A model generated the notes under the pieces. That model worked only from the letters and a program-made list of their open reading frames with translations, was not told the origin of the DNA and did no database searches. The position numbers were made by a program, and so were the translations under genes. From contig CAIXFB010000352.1 in assembly GCA_903918595.1 (NCBI GenBank), forward strand, positions 1 to 27,900: a stretch of DNA of 27,900 nucleotides, given 5' to 3'. The DNA comes from an uncultured Actinomycetes bacterium (GTDB lineage: Bacteria > Actinomycetota > Actinomycetes > S36-B12). Below, one piece after another: positions 8,170 to 16,320 of the stretch. Each line of letters opens with the position of its first letter. Positions within the stretch are counted from its first letter, which is position 1.

Positions 8170-9104
8170 TCGACATCAAGTCCGTCAGTGACGTCGGCGT
8201 TCTCGCTCGTGAGTTCGATGCCGGCATTGGCTGCAGCAACGAGAAGCATGGTTGCGAAATCATCCTTAGCAAAACCATGGCCGATGGAGGATTCCACGAT
8301 GTCGCGCGTCAGGTTAGTGATCGGCATCGGAACCTCGTGCTTGCGAGCCTCTGTCAAGCCAAGATCAAAGTCCTTGCGCAGCAATACAGGTGTGAAGGTT
8401 GGGTGGAAATCTAGATTGACCATCGCGGGGGTCTTGTACTGACTGAAGATGCATCCCATCACGCTGTTGTTGATGAACTCCATCACGGCTTCGCGCTTGA
8501 CACCACTCTTCTGGCCGAGTACCAGGATTTCAGCAAGGGCCTGGGTGTAGATCCCGAGCAGCAGGTTGTGATAAATCTTCACCAAACGTGCAGCCTCGCC
8601 ATCACCCACGTAGGTAACCGATCGCCCGAATGATTCGATCATCGGGCGAACCAACTCGAAGGTACCTTCATCGCCGCTGCACACCACGCTCAACTTGCCG
8701 GCGGCAACAACCTTGCCGTTTCCGCTCACCGGGGCTGCGAAGAAGCGCACGTTGCGGGCTTCAGCTGCCTCACGGACCTTACGGCTGGTTTCAACGCTGA
8801 CCGTAGAGCAGTCGACCACAATGGCGGGCACGGAATCACCAGTGAGTAGGCCCAGCTCGGGGTCGAGCATGACCTGCTCGAGGTCTGCAGAAGTGCTCAC
8901 CATGCTGAAGACAACGTCTTGCGCACCGAGTTCACGGATGGTGGCCGCGACAGTGGCGCCCTTCGCTGCCAGAGGATCAGCCTTAGACGCTGTACGGTTC
9001 CACACTGCTGTCGGGTAACCGGCTTCAACGAGACGTGCGGCTAACGGCGCTCCCATATTGCCGAGACCGATCCAGCCGACCGTCTTGTTTTGCTGTGTAG
9101 ACAT
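8166..9104 (-). CDS. NAD(P)-dependent beta-hydroxyacid dehydrogenase (3-hydroxyisobutyrate dehydrogenase family)
   Basis: Oxidises a beta-hydroxyacid to a semialdehyde or keto acid, or works in reverse, in the cytoplasm. The Rossmann motif WIGLGNMGAPLAARLVEAGY lies at residues 11-30. DCSTVSVETS and APVSGNGKVVAAGKLSV match the substrate-binding segments, although most relatives have SGG where this has SGN. RLVKIYHNLLLG contains the catalytic-type lysine. The frame opens at ATG 9131, overlapping the upstream stop by ATGA. The ATG at 9104 has AGGGGA (complement of 9109-9114) 4 bases upstream and begins closer to the Rossmann fold, so I choose 9104. The glyoxylate/succinic-semialdehyde reductase branch is an alternative. 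Confidence 0.9.
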   Translation of the reverse strand: MSTQQNKTVGWIGLGNMGAPLAARLVEAGYPTAVWNRTASKADPLAAKGATVAATIRELGAQDVVFSMVSTSADLEQVMLDPELGLLTGDSVPAIVVDCSTVSVETSRKVREAAEARNVRFFAAPVSGNGKVVAAGKLSVVCSGDEGTFELVRPMIESFGRSVTYVGDGEAARLVKIYHNLLLGIYTQALAEILVLGQKSGVKREAVMEFINNSVMGCIFSQYKTPAMVNLDFHPTFTPVLLRKDFDLGLTEARKHEVPMPITNLTRDIVESSIGHGFAKDDFATMLLVAAANAGIELTSENADVTDGLDVE

Positions 9105-9127
9105 GTTTTCCCCTAGATGAGTCGTTG

Positions 9128-10192
9128 TCATGATCCGAGTAGTTGAGCCGACATCCAGTCAGCGGTTTTGTTGCGGTGTTTCGCAGCGACGTTCATGCAT
9201 CCGTGGTTTCCGTCAGGAAGCATCAATAGATAGGCGCCGGTTTCAGCAGCGAGTCGCTCCGCACCATCTGGTGGAATGAGACGATCCTTTGCGCCGAAGA
9301 TGACCATCATGGGGCACCGGATGTCGCCTGTGCGACCTTCCAGCGAAAGAGACCGGCCGTACTCGTGTGCCTCTTCCTGCGAGTCTTTATGGGCGCGGAA
9401 GGTGAAGGTGCGACGGGTCAATTCAGCTAGCCCATCCCAGACCTGCCCCCAGTCGTATGGTCCAGCTAGGGCAGCACATGCCTTGATCCGATGCTCACCA
9501 GTCACTATGCGCGGAGCGTAGTAACCACCAAGGGAAACTCCCCACACCCCAATGCGATCCGCATCGAGGTCATCGCGCGTTTCAATCCAATCAACGATCG
9601 CGGTGCCCACGTTTTCCCATTCGGCTTCAATGGGAAGTGCGTATTCTGACTCACCCTGACCAGGGCCGTCGATGGAGAACGTGGCCATCCCACGGTCTAG
9701 GAAGAGCTGCTCCGTGCTGCGCAATTCCTCTTTTGTGGAATCCAATCCGCTGATCATGATGACCACGGCCGGCCGAACTGCTCCCACAGGCTTGCGAAGA
9801 ATTCCCGGCATCGGAAAGCCCTTGTATTCGATCGTGATCCGCTCACCCGATGGGCGCAGGTAAGGAAGCGCATCATTGAGGCACTGCACAGCAAGCTCGT
9901 GAGCGTGTTTCATCTTGTCTGGGTAATCGACGAAGACGAACTTGCCAAAGTGGTAATAGACCGCGGCTGTCGACAAATGATTTCCAGCGGAAAGGAAACG
10001 CTCCTGTTCAATTGCCTCGCGGCCAAGTTGCTCGTGCACCGAGCCTGCAGCCACCCACGCATCGGACCAATCCGCCCACTTCATGACCGATGCAGTCACG
10101 TTGTTGAAGTCAGCAACGGCCACACCATTCGTGGTGAAGCGCGGGGCCCAGTGGGCGATCGCCTCTTTCACGAGAACGTCTTGTTCACTCAT
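9128..10192 (-). CDS. Alpha/beta hydrolase, related to 2,6-dihydroxypseudooxynicotine hydrolase type C-C hydrolases
   Basis: A 354-residue serine hydrolase with an N-terminal helical cap domain (about residues 1-110) before the alpha/beta core. That layout is that of 2,6-dihydroxypseudooxynicotine hydrolase and the fungal Ayg1-like chain-shortening hydrolases, which cleave C-C bonds next to a ketone. Visible features are YYHFGKFVFVDYPDKM in the cap, MISGLDSTKEEL and DGPGQGESEY in the core, Ser220 in GVSLGG, Asp303 in FGAKDRLIPP and His330 in LPDGNHGC. The start overlaps the M24 stop by ATGA. In context, a C-C or acyl hydrolase acting after ring hydroxylation is plausible, but an ordinary esterase cannot be excluded from sequence alone. 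Confidence 0.88.
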   Translation of the reverse strand: MSEQDVLVKEAIAHWAPRFTTNGVAVADFNNVTASVMKWADWSDAWVAAGSVHEQLGREAIEQERFLSAGNHLSTAAVYYHFGKFVFVDYPDKMKHAHELAVQCLNDALPYLRPSGERITIEYKGFPMPGILRKPVGAVRPAVVIMISGLDSTKEELRSTEQLFLDRGMATFSIDGPGQGESEYALPIEAEWENVGTAIVDWIETRDDLDADRIGVWGVSLGGYYAPRIVTGEHRIKACAALAGPYDWGQVWDGLAELTRRTFTFRAHKDSQEEAHEYGRSLSLEGRTGDIRCPMMVIFGAKDRLIPPDGAERLAAETGAYLLMLPDGNHGCMNVAAKHRNKTADWMSAQLLGS

Positions 10193-11307
10193 CGTTGCAC
10201 CATTTCTGCGGGGATTTCATGGATGTCTGTTATTCCTTCATCGGTCACAATGACCATTTCACCAACCTGTACACCGGCGCCGTGGTTGGTGAAAGTCACG
10301 TTCGGTTGCACCACGATGCTCATTCCTGATGCCAACACAGTGGTCGGCACATGCGGTGGGATACGTGATGGACTCGTGCCGATCGGCTCGAGGTACCCCA
10401 TGCCCAGACCATGGAAGAGGTCATCGGTTGTGGTGAAGCCCGACTCCTCAATGCAAGAAGCCGCACCAATCAAGTCCGCTGCCGGCACACCGCTACGCAT
10501 CGCTGCACGCACGGAGGAGCGAGCTGTCATAGCAACGTCGTGCAGCCGCGCGTAATCGTCGGTCGGTGCACCGATTGTGACCGTCCGCAGGATCTGGCCT
10601 GGGTATTCCGGGCTGATCGATGCGCTCAGTTCAAACGTGATGACCGAACCTTGGTTCACTACCCGACCTTCAGGAACCTGACTTGGCACATCACGATCCG
10701 GGTTGTTCATATCGGTCACACAGATGTAGCAAATGTGATCACGACCGCCAACCCGGGTGTACGCGCTACGAGCGGCCGCCAACAAATCCCAATCCGTTGC
10801 GCCCGGTTTGCACGCATCGATCAAGGCCCGCGCTCCAACATCACTAGCCAGTGCCCCGAGGCGCAGAGCTTCCACCTCTTCAGTGGACTTGATGATGCGC
10901 AATCCGTTGTGTTTTCCGTCGATCGCAACGAGTTCAATTCCGGCATCTCGGGCTGCCTGCCGGATTGGGTAAGGCACCTGCCCAAGCGTTGCGATCGTTT
11001 TCGCAGTTCCCAGCATTGCCGGAATCATCGAGTCATCAACGTCTCGAACATCGGTCCGGTACGCCAACCGACGAGCATTAGGTGTGTGGTTGTGGAACTG
11101 CACCCACATCGTGCAGCCGTCCGCTGTCAGTCGTACATACGCAAGCCGCGTCACCGACCACCCAGTGAGGTAAGGAACGTGCACGCCGGAACGGTTCTCG
11201 CCGAATGCAAGTACCACTGAGGCGCCAATATCACTTGCAAGCGCCAACGTGGCCACACGCCGACGCTCAAATTCAGCAGCGGAAAAGGAGAACTCCATGA
11301 CGGACAT
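10189..11307 (-). CDS. M24 family pita-bread-fold protein, creatinase-like, metal ligands mostly replaced
   Basis: A 372-residue protein with the two-domain creatinase/Xaa-Pro peptidase layout: an N-terminal creatinase domain (about 1-140) and a C-terminal pita-bread domain. Compared with metal-dependent M24 enzymes, the first Asp is Glu in VITFELSASI, the second Asp is Gln in GQILRT, the usual metal Glu before the Pro is Gln in VVQPN, and the HExP histidine is Leu in HGLGMGYLEP. The histidine of HGLG and the final Glu (VGEMVIVT) remain. Creatinase is a known metal-independent member, so this is more likely a C-N hydrolase on a small molecule than a dipeptidase. It starts 2 bases beyond the livF stop; ATG 11298 is an alternative start. 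The substrate is unknown. Confidence 0.85.
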   Translation of the reverse strand: MSVMEFSFSAAEFERRRVATLALASDIGASVVLAFGENRSGVHVPYLTGWSVTRLAYVRLTADGCTMWVQFHNHTPNARRLAYRTDVRDVDDSMIPAMLGTAKTIATLGQVPYPIRQAARDAGIELVAIDGKHNGLRIIKSTEEVEALRLGALASDVGARALIDACKPGATDWDLLAAARSAYTRVGGRDHICYICVTDMNNPDRDVPSQVPEGRVVNQGSVITFELSASISPEYPGQILRTVTIGAPTDDYARLHDVAMTARSSVRAAMRSGVPAADLIGAASCIEESGFTTTDDLFHGLGMGYLEPIGTSPSRIPPHVPTTVLASGMSIVVQPNVTFTNHGAGVQVGEMVIVTDEGITDIHEIPAEMVQR

Positions 11308-11309
11308 GG

Positions 11310-12041
11310 TCAGGTCCCGCTCGCCTTGCCCAAGTACATGGACGCAACCTCCGGGTTGTCTGCAATGTCCTTTGCATCACCCGTCAAACGGACCTGGCCC
11401 TGCTCCATCACAATGCCGTGTGTTGCGAGGTGCATGCCCAAGCGAACGTTCTGCTCCACCAATAACACAGTTCGACCCTCTGCAGCCATGCCCCGAATGA
11501 GTTCGGCAACCTTGGCGACAGATTTCGGGTCTAGACCCAGAGACGGCTCATCCATCAACACCAAACTCGGATCGAGCATCAATGCCCGACCAATTTCTAC
11601 CATTCGACGTTGACCACCAGACAGGTTGCCCGCATGTTCAGAGGCACGTTCCTTGATGAGCGGAATCATTTCCTCGACCATCGCGGTGCGCTTCTTAAGA
11701 AGTGCCTTATCTCGACGGATCGCGTATCCCCCGAGTAGCAGGTTGTCACGAATGCTCATCTCTGGGAACAGCGCCCGGTTCTGTGGAACCTGAGCGATAC
11801 CCGCTCGCAAAATCTCGGCAGGATCGAGACCGTTAATCTCCCGCTCGCCCAGCTTCACCGAACCGCTGCGCGCTTTCAGTAGACCGCTGATCACGCGGAA
11901 CACCGTGCTCTTGCCGGCACCGTTAGGGCCAACAATGCAGGTGATAGTGCCTCGATCGAGCGCTAGATCCATACCCTGCAGGACGAGACCACCGCCGTAG
12001 CCGGCTTCGACCCCCGTCATGGTTAAGACGATGTCAGACAT
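11310..12041 (-). CDS. livF: Branched-chain amino acid/amide type ABC transporter ATPase, LivF
   Basis: Cytoplasmic ATPase of a HAAT-family importer. Of 243 residues, Walker A is GPNGAGKST (about 38-46), the signature is NLSGGQRRMVEIGRAL, Walker B is LVLMDEPSLGLDP, and the H-loop region is TVLLVEQN. It pairs with the LivG half fused to LivM in the preceding gene. Its ATG lies inside the end of that gene, overlapping by 8 bases, which suggests coupled translation. LivF-type components serve amino acids, urea, short amides and aromatic acids, so the name does not establish the substrate. Confidence 0.95.
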   Translation of the reverse strand: MSDIVLTMTGVEAGYGGGLVLQGMDLALDRGTITCIVGPNGAGKSTVFRVISGLLKARSGSVKLGEREINGLDPAEILRAGIAQVPQNRALFPEMSIRDNLLLGGYAIRRDKALLKKRTAMVEEMIPLIKERASEHAGNLSGGQRRMVEIGRALMLDPSLVLMDEPSLGLDPKSVAKVAELIRGMAAEGRTVLLVEQNVRLGMHLATHGIVMEQGQVRLTGDAKDIADNPEVASMYLGKASGT

Positions 12042-13854
12042 TGTCGGCCTCCAGCAGATGGTCGGGACCGAGGTATGCCTCGATCACCTGTGGGTCATTG
12101 CGGACCTCGTCTGGCGTGCCCGAGAGCAGAATCTCTCCGGCTGCCAACACATGGACCGTGTCGCACAAGCTGAGCACCAGCGGGATGTTGTGTTCCACGA
12201 TGAGGACTGTTGTCCCGGCATCATTGAGTCGCTTGATGACACTGGCCAGCTTGCCGATCAGGGTCGGGTTGATGCCGCTCGCCGGTTCATCGAGCAAAAT
12301 GATGCTGGGTCGAAGCATGAGGATTTGAGCAAGTTCTACAAGCTTTTGCTGACCGAAGGACAGCGCAGCCGCATTTTGCTTCTCGAACTGCCCTAGGCCC
12401 ATGAAATCAAGTACTTCGCGAGCGCGGTCAACCTCATCACCTGAATAACGACCCGCAACCATCTGACGCGCACTGGTCTTTTCAAGTGGAGCAACGAGAT
12501 TATCGAGAACCGTCATCGACTTGAAAAGTCGGGTGATTTGGAACGTCCTGCCAAGACCCTCATGCGCTCTGGTCCACACCTGATCGCCGGTGATATCCAC
12601 ACCATCAAGGAGCACCTGACCACTATCTGGTCGGAAGGTGCCGGTCATGCAGTTGAACAGCGTGGTCTTGCCCGAGCCGTTTGGCCCGATCAGCCCCGTG
12701 ATGCTGCCCCGCTCCACGGTGAGATCAACGTTGTTGACAGCAGTCACGCCACCGAAGCGCTTAACAATGCCCTTCACTTCAAGGATCGGACCTGCATAAC
12801 TCGAGGCAGATTTACTCCGAGCAATGATGTTGTCGATCTGGACGTCGTCGTTCTGTTTGGCAATCGCCGCCTGGTCAATGAACTTGACCGCCGATTTGCT
12901 TTCCTTATTGCGCTTGATCCGATTACTGATCGTGGGCAGCAAACCTGCTGGCATGAACATCACGGTCAACACCAACACAAGACCCATGATCAACACGCGC
13001 GCACTGACCCCGCCCGCAACCACAGTCGACACTTCGTTTGCAATGGCCACGATGAATCCACCGATGACCGGTCCCCACAGGGTCGCGCGACCACCGATGA
13101 GTGCTGCGAGCACGAGGTACACACTGGTCAGAATCGCGAATGCGCCGAGTGGGTTAACGAACGAGAGGTACTGCCCGTACACAGCTCCAGCGGCACCAAA
13201 TGGGATGGCGCTCAGGGTGTAGGCAGTGACCTTGTAGAGCGTGGTGTTGATACCGATAGATGCAGCCTTACCTTCGTCATTTCGAATTGCTACCAAGCCG
13301 GCACCGAGACGAGAGTTCATGACAAATGCGGAGAGTGCGATCGTGAGCAGCATCAACACGAAGAAGATGTAGTAGTAAGGAGTGTTGCCCAACTCAAACG
13401 CCCATGACGGCGGCGGGACCACGATTCCATCAGCGCCACCGGTGAGCGGCTTCAGGTTCGCAGCCAACAGCTGGAACGAAAGCAGAACGGCGATCGTGAT
13501 GATCACGAATGCGTGGCTGCGGGTTCGCAACACGATGAAACCGATCACCATGGCCACGAGAGCAGCCATGAGGGCGCCGAGTGGCATCAGCCACATGGCG
13601 TCAACGCCCCAGAGCTTGCCCAGGATCGCGCCGGTATACATGCCGATACCCAGATACACGCTGTGGCCCAGGGAGACGTATCCAGCTAGACCAGAGATGA
13701 GGTTCCAGCCACTCGCCATGATCACGAACAGGAAGCACGTGATGAGGATGGCTTCCTCATACTGGCTATCTGGGAGCACAAAAGGGATAACCGCAACCAC
13801 TGCTAAAAGCGCCAGGGGCACAAAGGCCGAAGGCTTTTTCAGTTTCTCGATCAT
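12034..13854 (-). CDS. LivM-LivG fusion: ABC permease joined to ATPase
   Basis: A single 606-residue polypeptide. Residues 1 to about 310 form a LivM-like permease with many hydrophobic segments and GWNLISGLAGYVSLGHSVYL, the typical LivM signature. A polar linker, about 311-355, follows. The rest is a LivG-like ATPase with Walker A GPNGSGKTT (about 390-398), signature LSFGQQKLVELAQIL and Walker B IILLDEPASGINP. Normally these are two genes. The sequence reads through without any stop, so the fusion is real as given. It overlaps livH by ATGA and livF by 8 bases. It should act at the membrane with LivH, LivF and the binding protein. Confidence 0.93.
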   Translation of the reverse strand: MIEKLKKPSAFVPLALLAVVAVIPFVLPDSQYEEAILITCFLFVIMASGWNLISGLAGYVSLGHSVYLGIGMYTGAILGKLWGVDAMWLMPLGALMAALVAMVIGFIVLRTRSHAFVIITIAVLLSFQLLAANLKPLTGGADGIVVPPPSWAFELGNTPYYYIFFVLMLLTIALSAFVMNSRLGAGLVAIRNDEGKAASIGINTTLYKVTAYTLSAIPFGAAGAVYGQYLSFVNPLGAFAILTSVYLVLAALIGGRATLWGPVIGGFIVAIANEVSTVVAGGVSARVLIMGLVLVLTVMFMPAGLLPTISNRIKRNKESKSAVKFIDQAAIAKQNDDVQIDNIIARSKSASSYAGPILEVKGIVKRFGGVTAVNNVDLTVERGSITGLIGPNGSGKTTLFNCMTGTFRPDSGQVLLDGVDITGDQVWTRAHEGLGRTFQITRLFKSMTVLDNLVAPLEKTSARQMVAGRYSGDEVDRAREVLDFMGLGQFEKQNAAALSFGQQKLVELAQILMLRPSIILLDEPASGINPTLIGKLASVIKRLNDAGTTVLIVEHNIPLVLSLCDTVHVLAAGEILLSGTPDEVRNDPQVIEAYLGPDHLLEADNV

Positions 13855-14726
13855 GCGACAACATCCTCACGAGTCTTGGTACCCATCAGGCCCTGCGGAC
13901 GGAAGAGCAGGATCAGCAGGATCGCACCGTAGAAGAACAGCGAGGACCATTGCGGTAGATAGGTGTTGGCAAATGCTTCGGTGACTCCCAGAATCATTGC
14001 GCCGGTAATGGCGCCCGGGATACTGCCGAATCCACCAAGCACGACGATGCCGAGTAGACGAGAGATCCAGTCGTACTGAGTTGCCGGGAAAATCGGGTAC
14101 ATAATCGCAAGGAGCACACCGCCAACTCCGGCGGTAGCCGCACCAATTGCGAATGCCAGCGACGCTGCACTGCGCTGTGAAATTCCGACGAGCGCCGCGC
14201 CTTCCTTGTTCTGAGCTGATGCGCGAAGTGCCCGGCCGGCCCAGGAGAAGCGCAGGTAGGCGTAAATCAAACCGAGAGTGATGAAGGCCAAAATGCCAGA
14301 GATCAATTGCGGCATCGGCAAAACGATGTCGCCAAAGTTGAAGGAGGAAAGGTAGTACGAGGGAGTCACTGACTTGAACTTGTTACCAAACCATAGGTTC
14401 AGGATGCCTTCAAGGATGAGCGCGATGCCGAACATCAACAGCACTGTCATGCCGGGCCCCTGTGGCGCTACCCGCACCAACATGCCTCGATAAATGGCCC
14501 AGCCGAGCAGGCCCATGAGAAGGCCATTGAGCGGGATAAGAAGAAGCGGCTCGAATCCGAAAAGATCCCAAATTTGCCAAGTGAACAAAGCGCTAAAAAC
14601 GAGGAAGGCACCTTGCGCAACGTTGACCACGTCGAGAACGCCGAAGATCAGCGTCACCCCCGAGGCAAGGAGGGCGTAGACGCCTCCCAGCAGCAACCCA
14701 AAGGCCAAAATCTGTATGAATTGCAC
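13851..14726 (-). CDS. livH: Branched-chain amino acid/amide type ABC permease, LivH
   Basis: Integral membrane permease of 291 residues with about eight hydrophobic segments. The N terminus, GGVYALLASGVTLIFGVLDV then NVAQGAFL, is the characteristic LivH motif. The loop with RALRASAQNKEGAALVGI is the expected coupling loop to the ATPase. It partners with the LivM-LivG fusion, with which it shares an ATGA overlap. It is separated from the binding-protein gene by 127 bases containing a strong hairpin. Confidence 0.95.
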   Translation of the reverse strand: MQFIQILAFGLLLGGVYALLASGVTLIFGVLDVVNVAQGAFLVFSALFTWQIWDLFGFEPLLLIPLNGLLMGLLGWAIYRGMLVRVAPQGPGMTVLLMFGIALILEGILNLWFGNKFKSVTPSYYLSSFNFGDIVLPMPQLISGILAFITLGLIYAYLRFSWAGRALRASAQNKEGAALVGISQRSAASLAFAIGAATAGVGGVLLAIMYPIFPATQYDWISRLLGIVVLGGFGSIPGAITGAMILGVTEAFANTYLPQWSSLFFYGAILLILLFRPQGLMGTKTREDVVA

Positions 14727-14804
14727 GGTGGAAATCCCTTCGAACGAACGAGCGCCCCCGACAGCTGACTTGGACAGGACGAGCTATCTAGCTTCTGGAG
14801 AAGA

Positions 14805-14843
14805 TCTGGTGGGTGGAGACCACGAGGGCCCCCACCCACCAGA
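14805..14843. other. Intercistronic hairpin between livK and livH
   Basis: A perfect 12-base-pair stem is formed by TCTGGTGGGTGG (14805-14816) and CCACCCACCAGA (14832-14843), with a 15-base loop. It lies just after the livK stop in the direction of transcription. No T run follows on the minus strand (TCTTCTCC instead). Such structures after binding-protein genes often protect the upstream mRNA from decay or partly stop transcription, giving more binding protein than permease. Confidence 0.6.
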
Positions 14844-14853
14844 GTCGAACTAT

Positions 14854-16149
14854 TTACTGCCAGGCCGGCTTGGGGTTGATCACGGTGGTGGATGTTGCCA
14901 CCGCATCCGGCTTGACGATCTCAACTTCACCGTTCTGCCATTGGGCGAGAAGGAACTCGCCTTGAGGCCGACCGATCTCGTCCCATGACAGATCACCGAG
15001 AATGGTGGTGACGCCATTGGCGTGCAGCCATTCTTGGATGACCGTGTTGTCCAGGCCACCTGTGGCCTCAACAGCAGCCTGGAGAACCTGTGCTGCTGCG
15101 TATGCATCAGCTGCATCCTCTTCAGGAATCAGATCCGCACCGAACTGCTTCTGGTACTCGGCCACGAACTCGGCGTTGCCAGGTGTGTCGGCCTTCTCAG
15201 TCCACGAGACCGCGTAGAAGATGCCTTCAGTGTTCGCGATGCCGATGGCATCGGAGAACTGCAGTCCGTTCGAGGGTGCAGATGTCTGGAACATCATGTT
15301 CGGGGAGAAGCCCAGTTGAACCATGCTCTTGATCAGGTTCACACCATCCTCGAACACCGCACCCTGTGCAACGAAATCAGGCTTGGCCTGAGCGATCGCG
15401 TTGGCGATGGGCTGGAAATTGACTGTCTCCGGGGGGTAAATCTCGGAGTAGACAGTCTTGACACCCAGAGCCTCCATCTTGGCCTGCATGGCCTCGATCA
15501 CGGGAGCCGCGAACGGATCGTCCTGGGTTACGAAGGCTGCAGTCTTGGGGCGCTCTGCCTCAGGAAGGCTTTCCACGTACTTGACCATCTCGTTGCCCTG
15601 GTCGGGACCAACAGCTTGCTGTGCGAAGAAGTAGTACTTGAAGTTCTGCTCGAAGATCTTGGGAGACCCACCGGCAGGAGCGATCAAGACGTACTTGTTG
15701 TTCTCTGCCACAGCAGATGCTGGGTAGTTGAGAAGCGAGGAGAAGGTGCCCAGTAGCAGGTCAACCTTTTCTTCGTTGATCAGGCGGTTGTAGTCGGTCA
15801 CAACCTGCTCTTGGCTCGAAGCGTCGTCAAGAATGACGAGTTCGACATCGCGCCCAAGCATGCCTCCGGCCTGGTTGGTCAGCGTTTGCCAGACCTCATA
15901 GCCCTTCTTTGCTGCACCACCTGGCTGGGAGAAATCGCCGGTCAGCGGAAGTGAGATACCGATACGGATCGGGCCCTCTCCACTGGCTGCCTCTTCGGTG
16001 GCTGCAGTCTCGGCTGCAGTCGTCTCCTCCGTGGCTGCTTCGTCTCCACCTGAACTGCAGGCTGAAAGGACCAGACCTGCAACGGCGAGCGAAGCAACAA
16101 CTGCGCCCAACCGGTTTTTACGGCCGGAACGGCCACTAGCAAGTTTCAT
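14854..16149 (-). CDS. Lipoprotein solute-binding protein of the LivK type
   Basis: Extracellular, membrane-anchored receptor of the ABC importer encoded downstream. The 431-residue product starts with a basic N region and hydrophobic stretch ending in the lipobox LVLSAC (Cys30 acylated), then an acidic Thr/Glu/Ala-rich tether to about residue 58. The type I periplasmic-binding fold follows, opening with RIGISLPLTGDFSQPGGAAKKG. AGGAGG (complement of 16155-16160) is 5 bases before the ATG, an excellent ribosome site. The operator at 16164-16181 lies three bases further upstream, so repression of the whole minus operon from this point is likely. Relatives bind amino acids, amides or aromatic acids; the ligand is not predictable from this reading. 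Confidence 0.94.
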   Translation of the reverse strand: MKLASGRSGRKNRLGAVVASLAVAGLVLSACSSGGDEAATEETTAAETAATEEAASGEGPIRIGISLPLTGDFSQPGGAAKKGYEVWQTLTNQAGGMLGRDVELVILDDASSQEQVVTDYNRLINEEKVDLLLGTFSSLLNYPASAVAENNKYVLIAPAGGSPKIFEQNFKYYFFAQQAVGPDQGNEMVKYVESLPEAERPKTAAFVTQDDPFAAPVIEAMQAKMEALGVKTVYSEIYPPETVNFQPIANAIAQAKPDFVAQGAVFEDGVNLIKSMVQLGFSPNMMFQTSAPSNGLQFSDAIGIANTEGIFYAVSWTEKADTPGNAEFVAEYQKQFGADLIPEEDAADAYAAAQVLQAAVEATGGLDNTVIQEWLHANGVTTILGDLSWDEIGRPQGEFLLAQWQNGEVEIVKPDAVATSTTVINPKPAWQ

Positions 16150-16163
16150 TCGTGCCTCCTGTT

Positions 16164-16181
16164 ATCGCAATCGATTGCAAT
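16164..16181. promoter_or_regulatory. LacI-type operator, site 3 (core 16167-16178)
   Basis: The perfect 12-base palindrome GCAATCGATTGC is flanked by ATC and AAT, an 18-base near-palindrome with one mismatched pair. It is identical in core to site 1. It sits just upstream of the livK ribosome site and in the divergent region shared with the operon that encodes the LacI-family protein. I could not assign a convincing -10/-35 pair for livK. Confidence 0.78.
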
Positions 16182-16241
16182 AGGTGGACAATGGACCCGC
16201 AGAGCCAACTTGTCAACGACTTTTGGCGTTTTGTTTCCAAT

Positions 16242-16260
16242 TTGACATAGGGAGTTGTCA
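16242..16260 (+). promoter_or_regulatory. Possible promoter element or operator upstream of the NMT1-like operon
   Basis: A perfect TTGACA (16242-16247) occurs upstream of the plus-strand operon, but no good -10 lies 15-19 bases downstream. The nearest candidate, TACGCT at 16271-16276, is 23 bases away. TGACA (16243-16247) and TGTCA (16256-16260) form an inverted repeat with an 8-base centre, which could instead be a regulator site. The evidence is weak. Confidence 0.3.
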
Positions 16261-16320
16261 GGTGGTGCCCTACGCTCACCGCCTGTGCGCTGGATACGTT
16301 GGCTCACGATTGCACAACTC

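Noticed and set aside
10411..11220. Long plus-strand open frame of 269 codons opposite the M24 gene
   Set aside because: It is antisense to a recognised gene, has a composition typical of a shadow frame (Arg/His/Cys rich) and shows no domain.
12538..13407. Long plus-strand open frame of 289 codons opposite the LivM-LivG fusion
   Set aside because: It is antisense to clear Walker A and LivM motifs, and the peptide is rich in His, Asp and Arg with no recognisable fold.
15022..15756. Plus-strand open frame of 244 codons opposite the LivK-type gene
   Set aside because: It is a shadow of a well supported lipoprotein gene with no ribosome site or motif.
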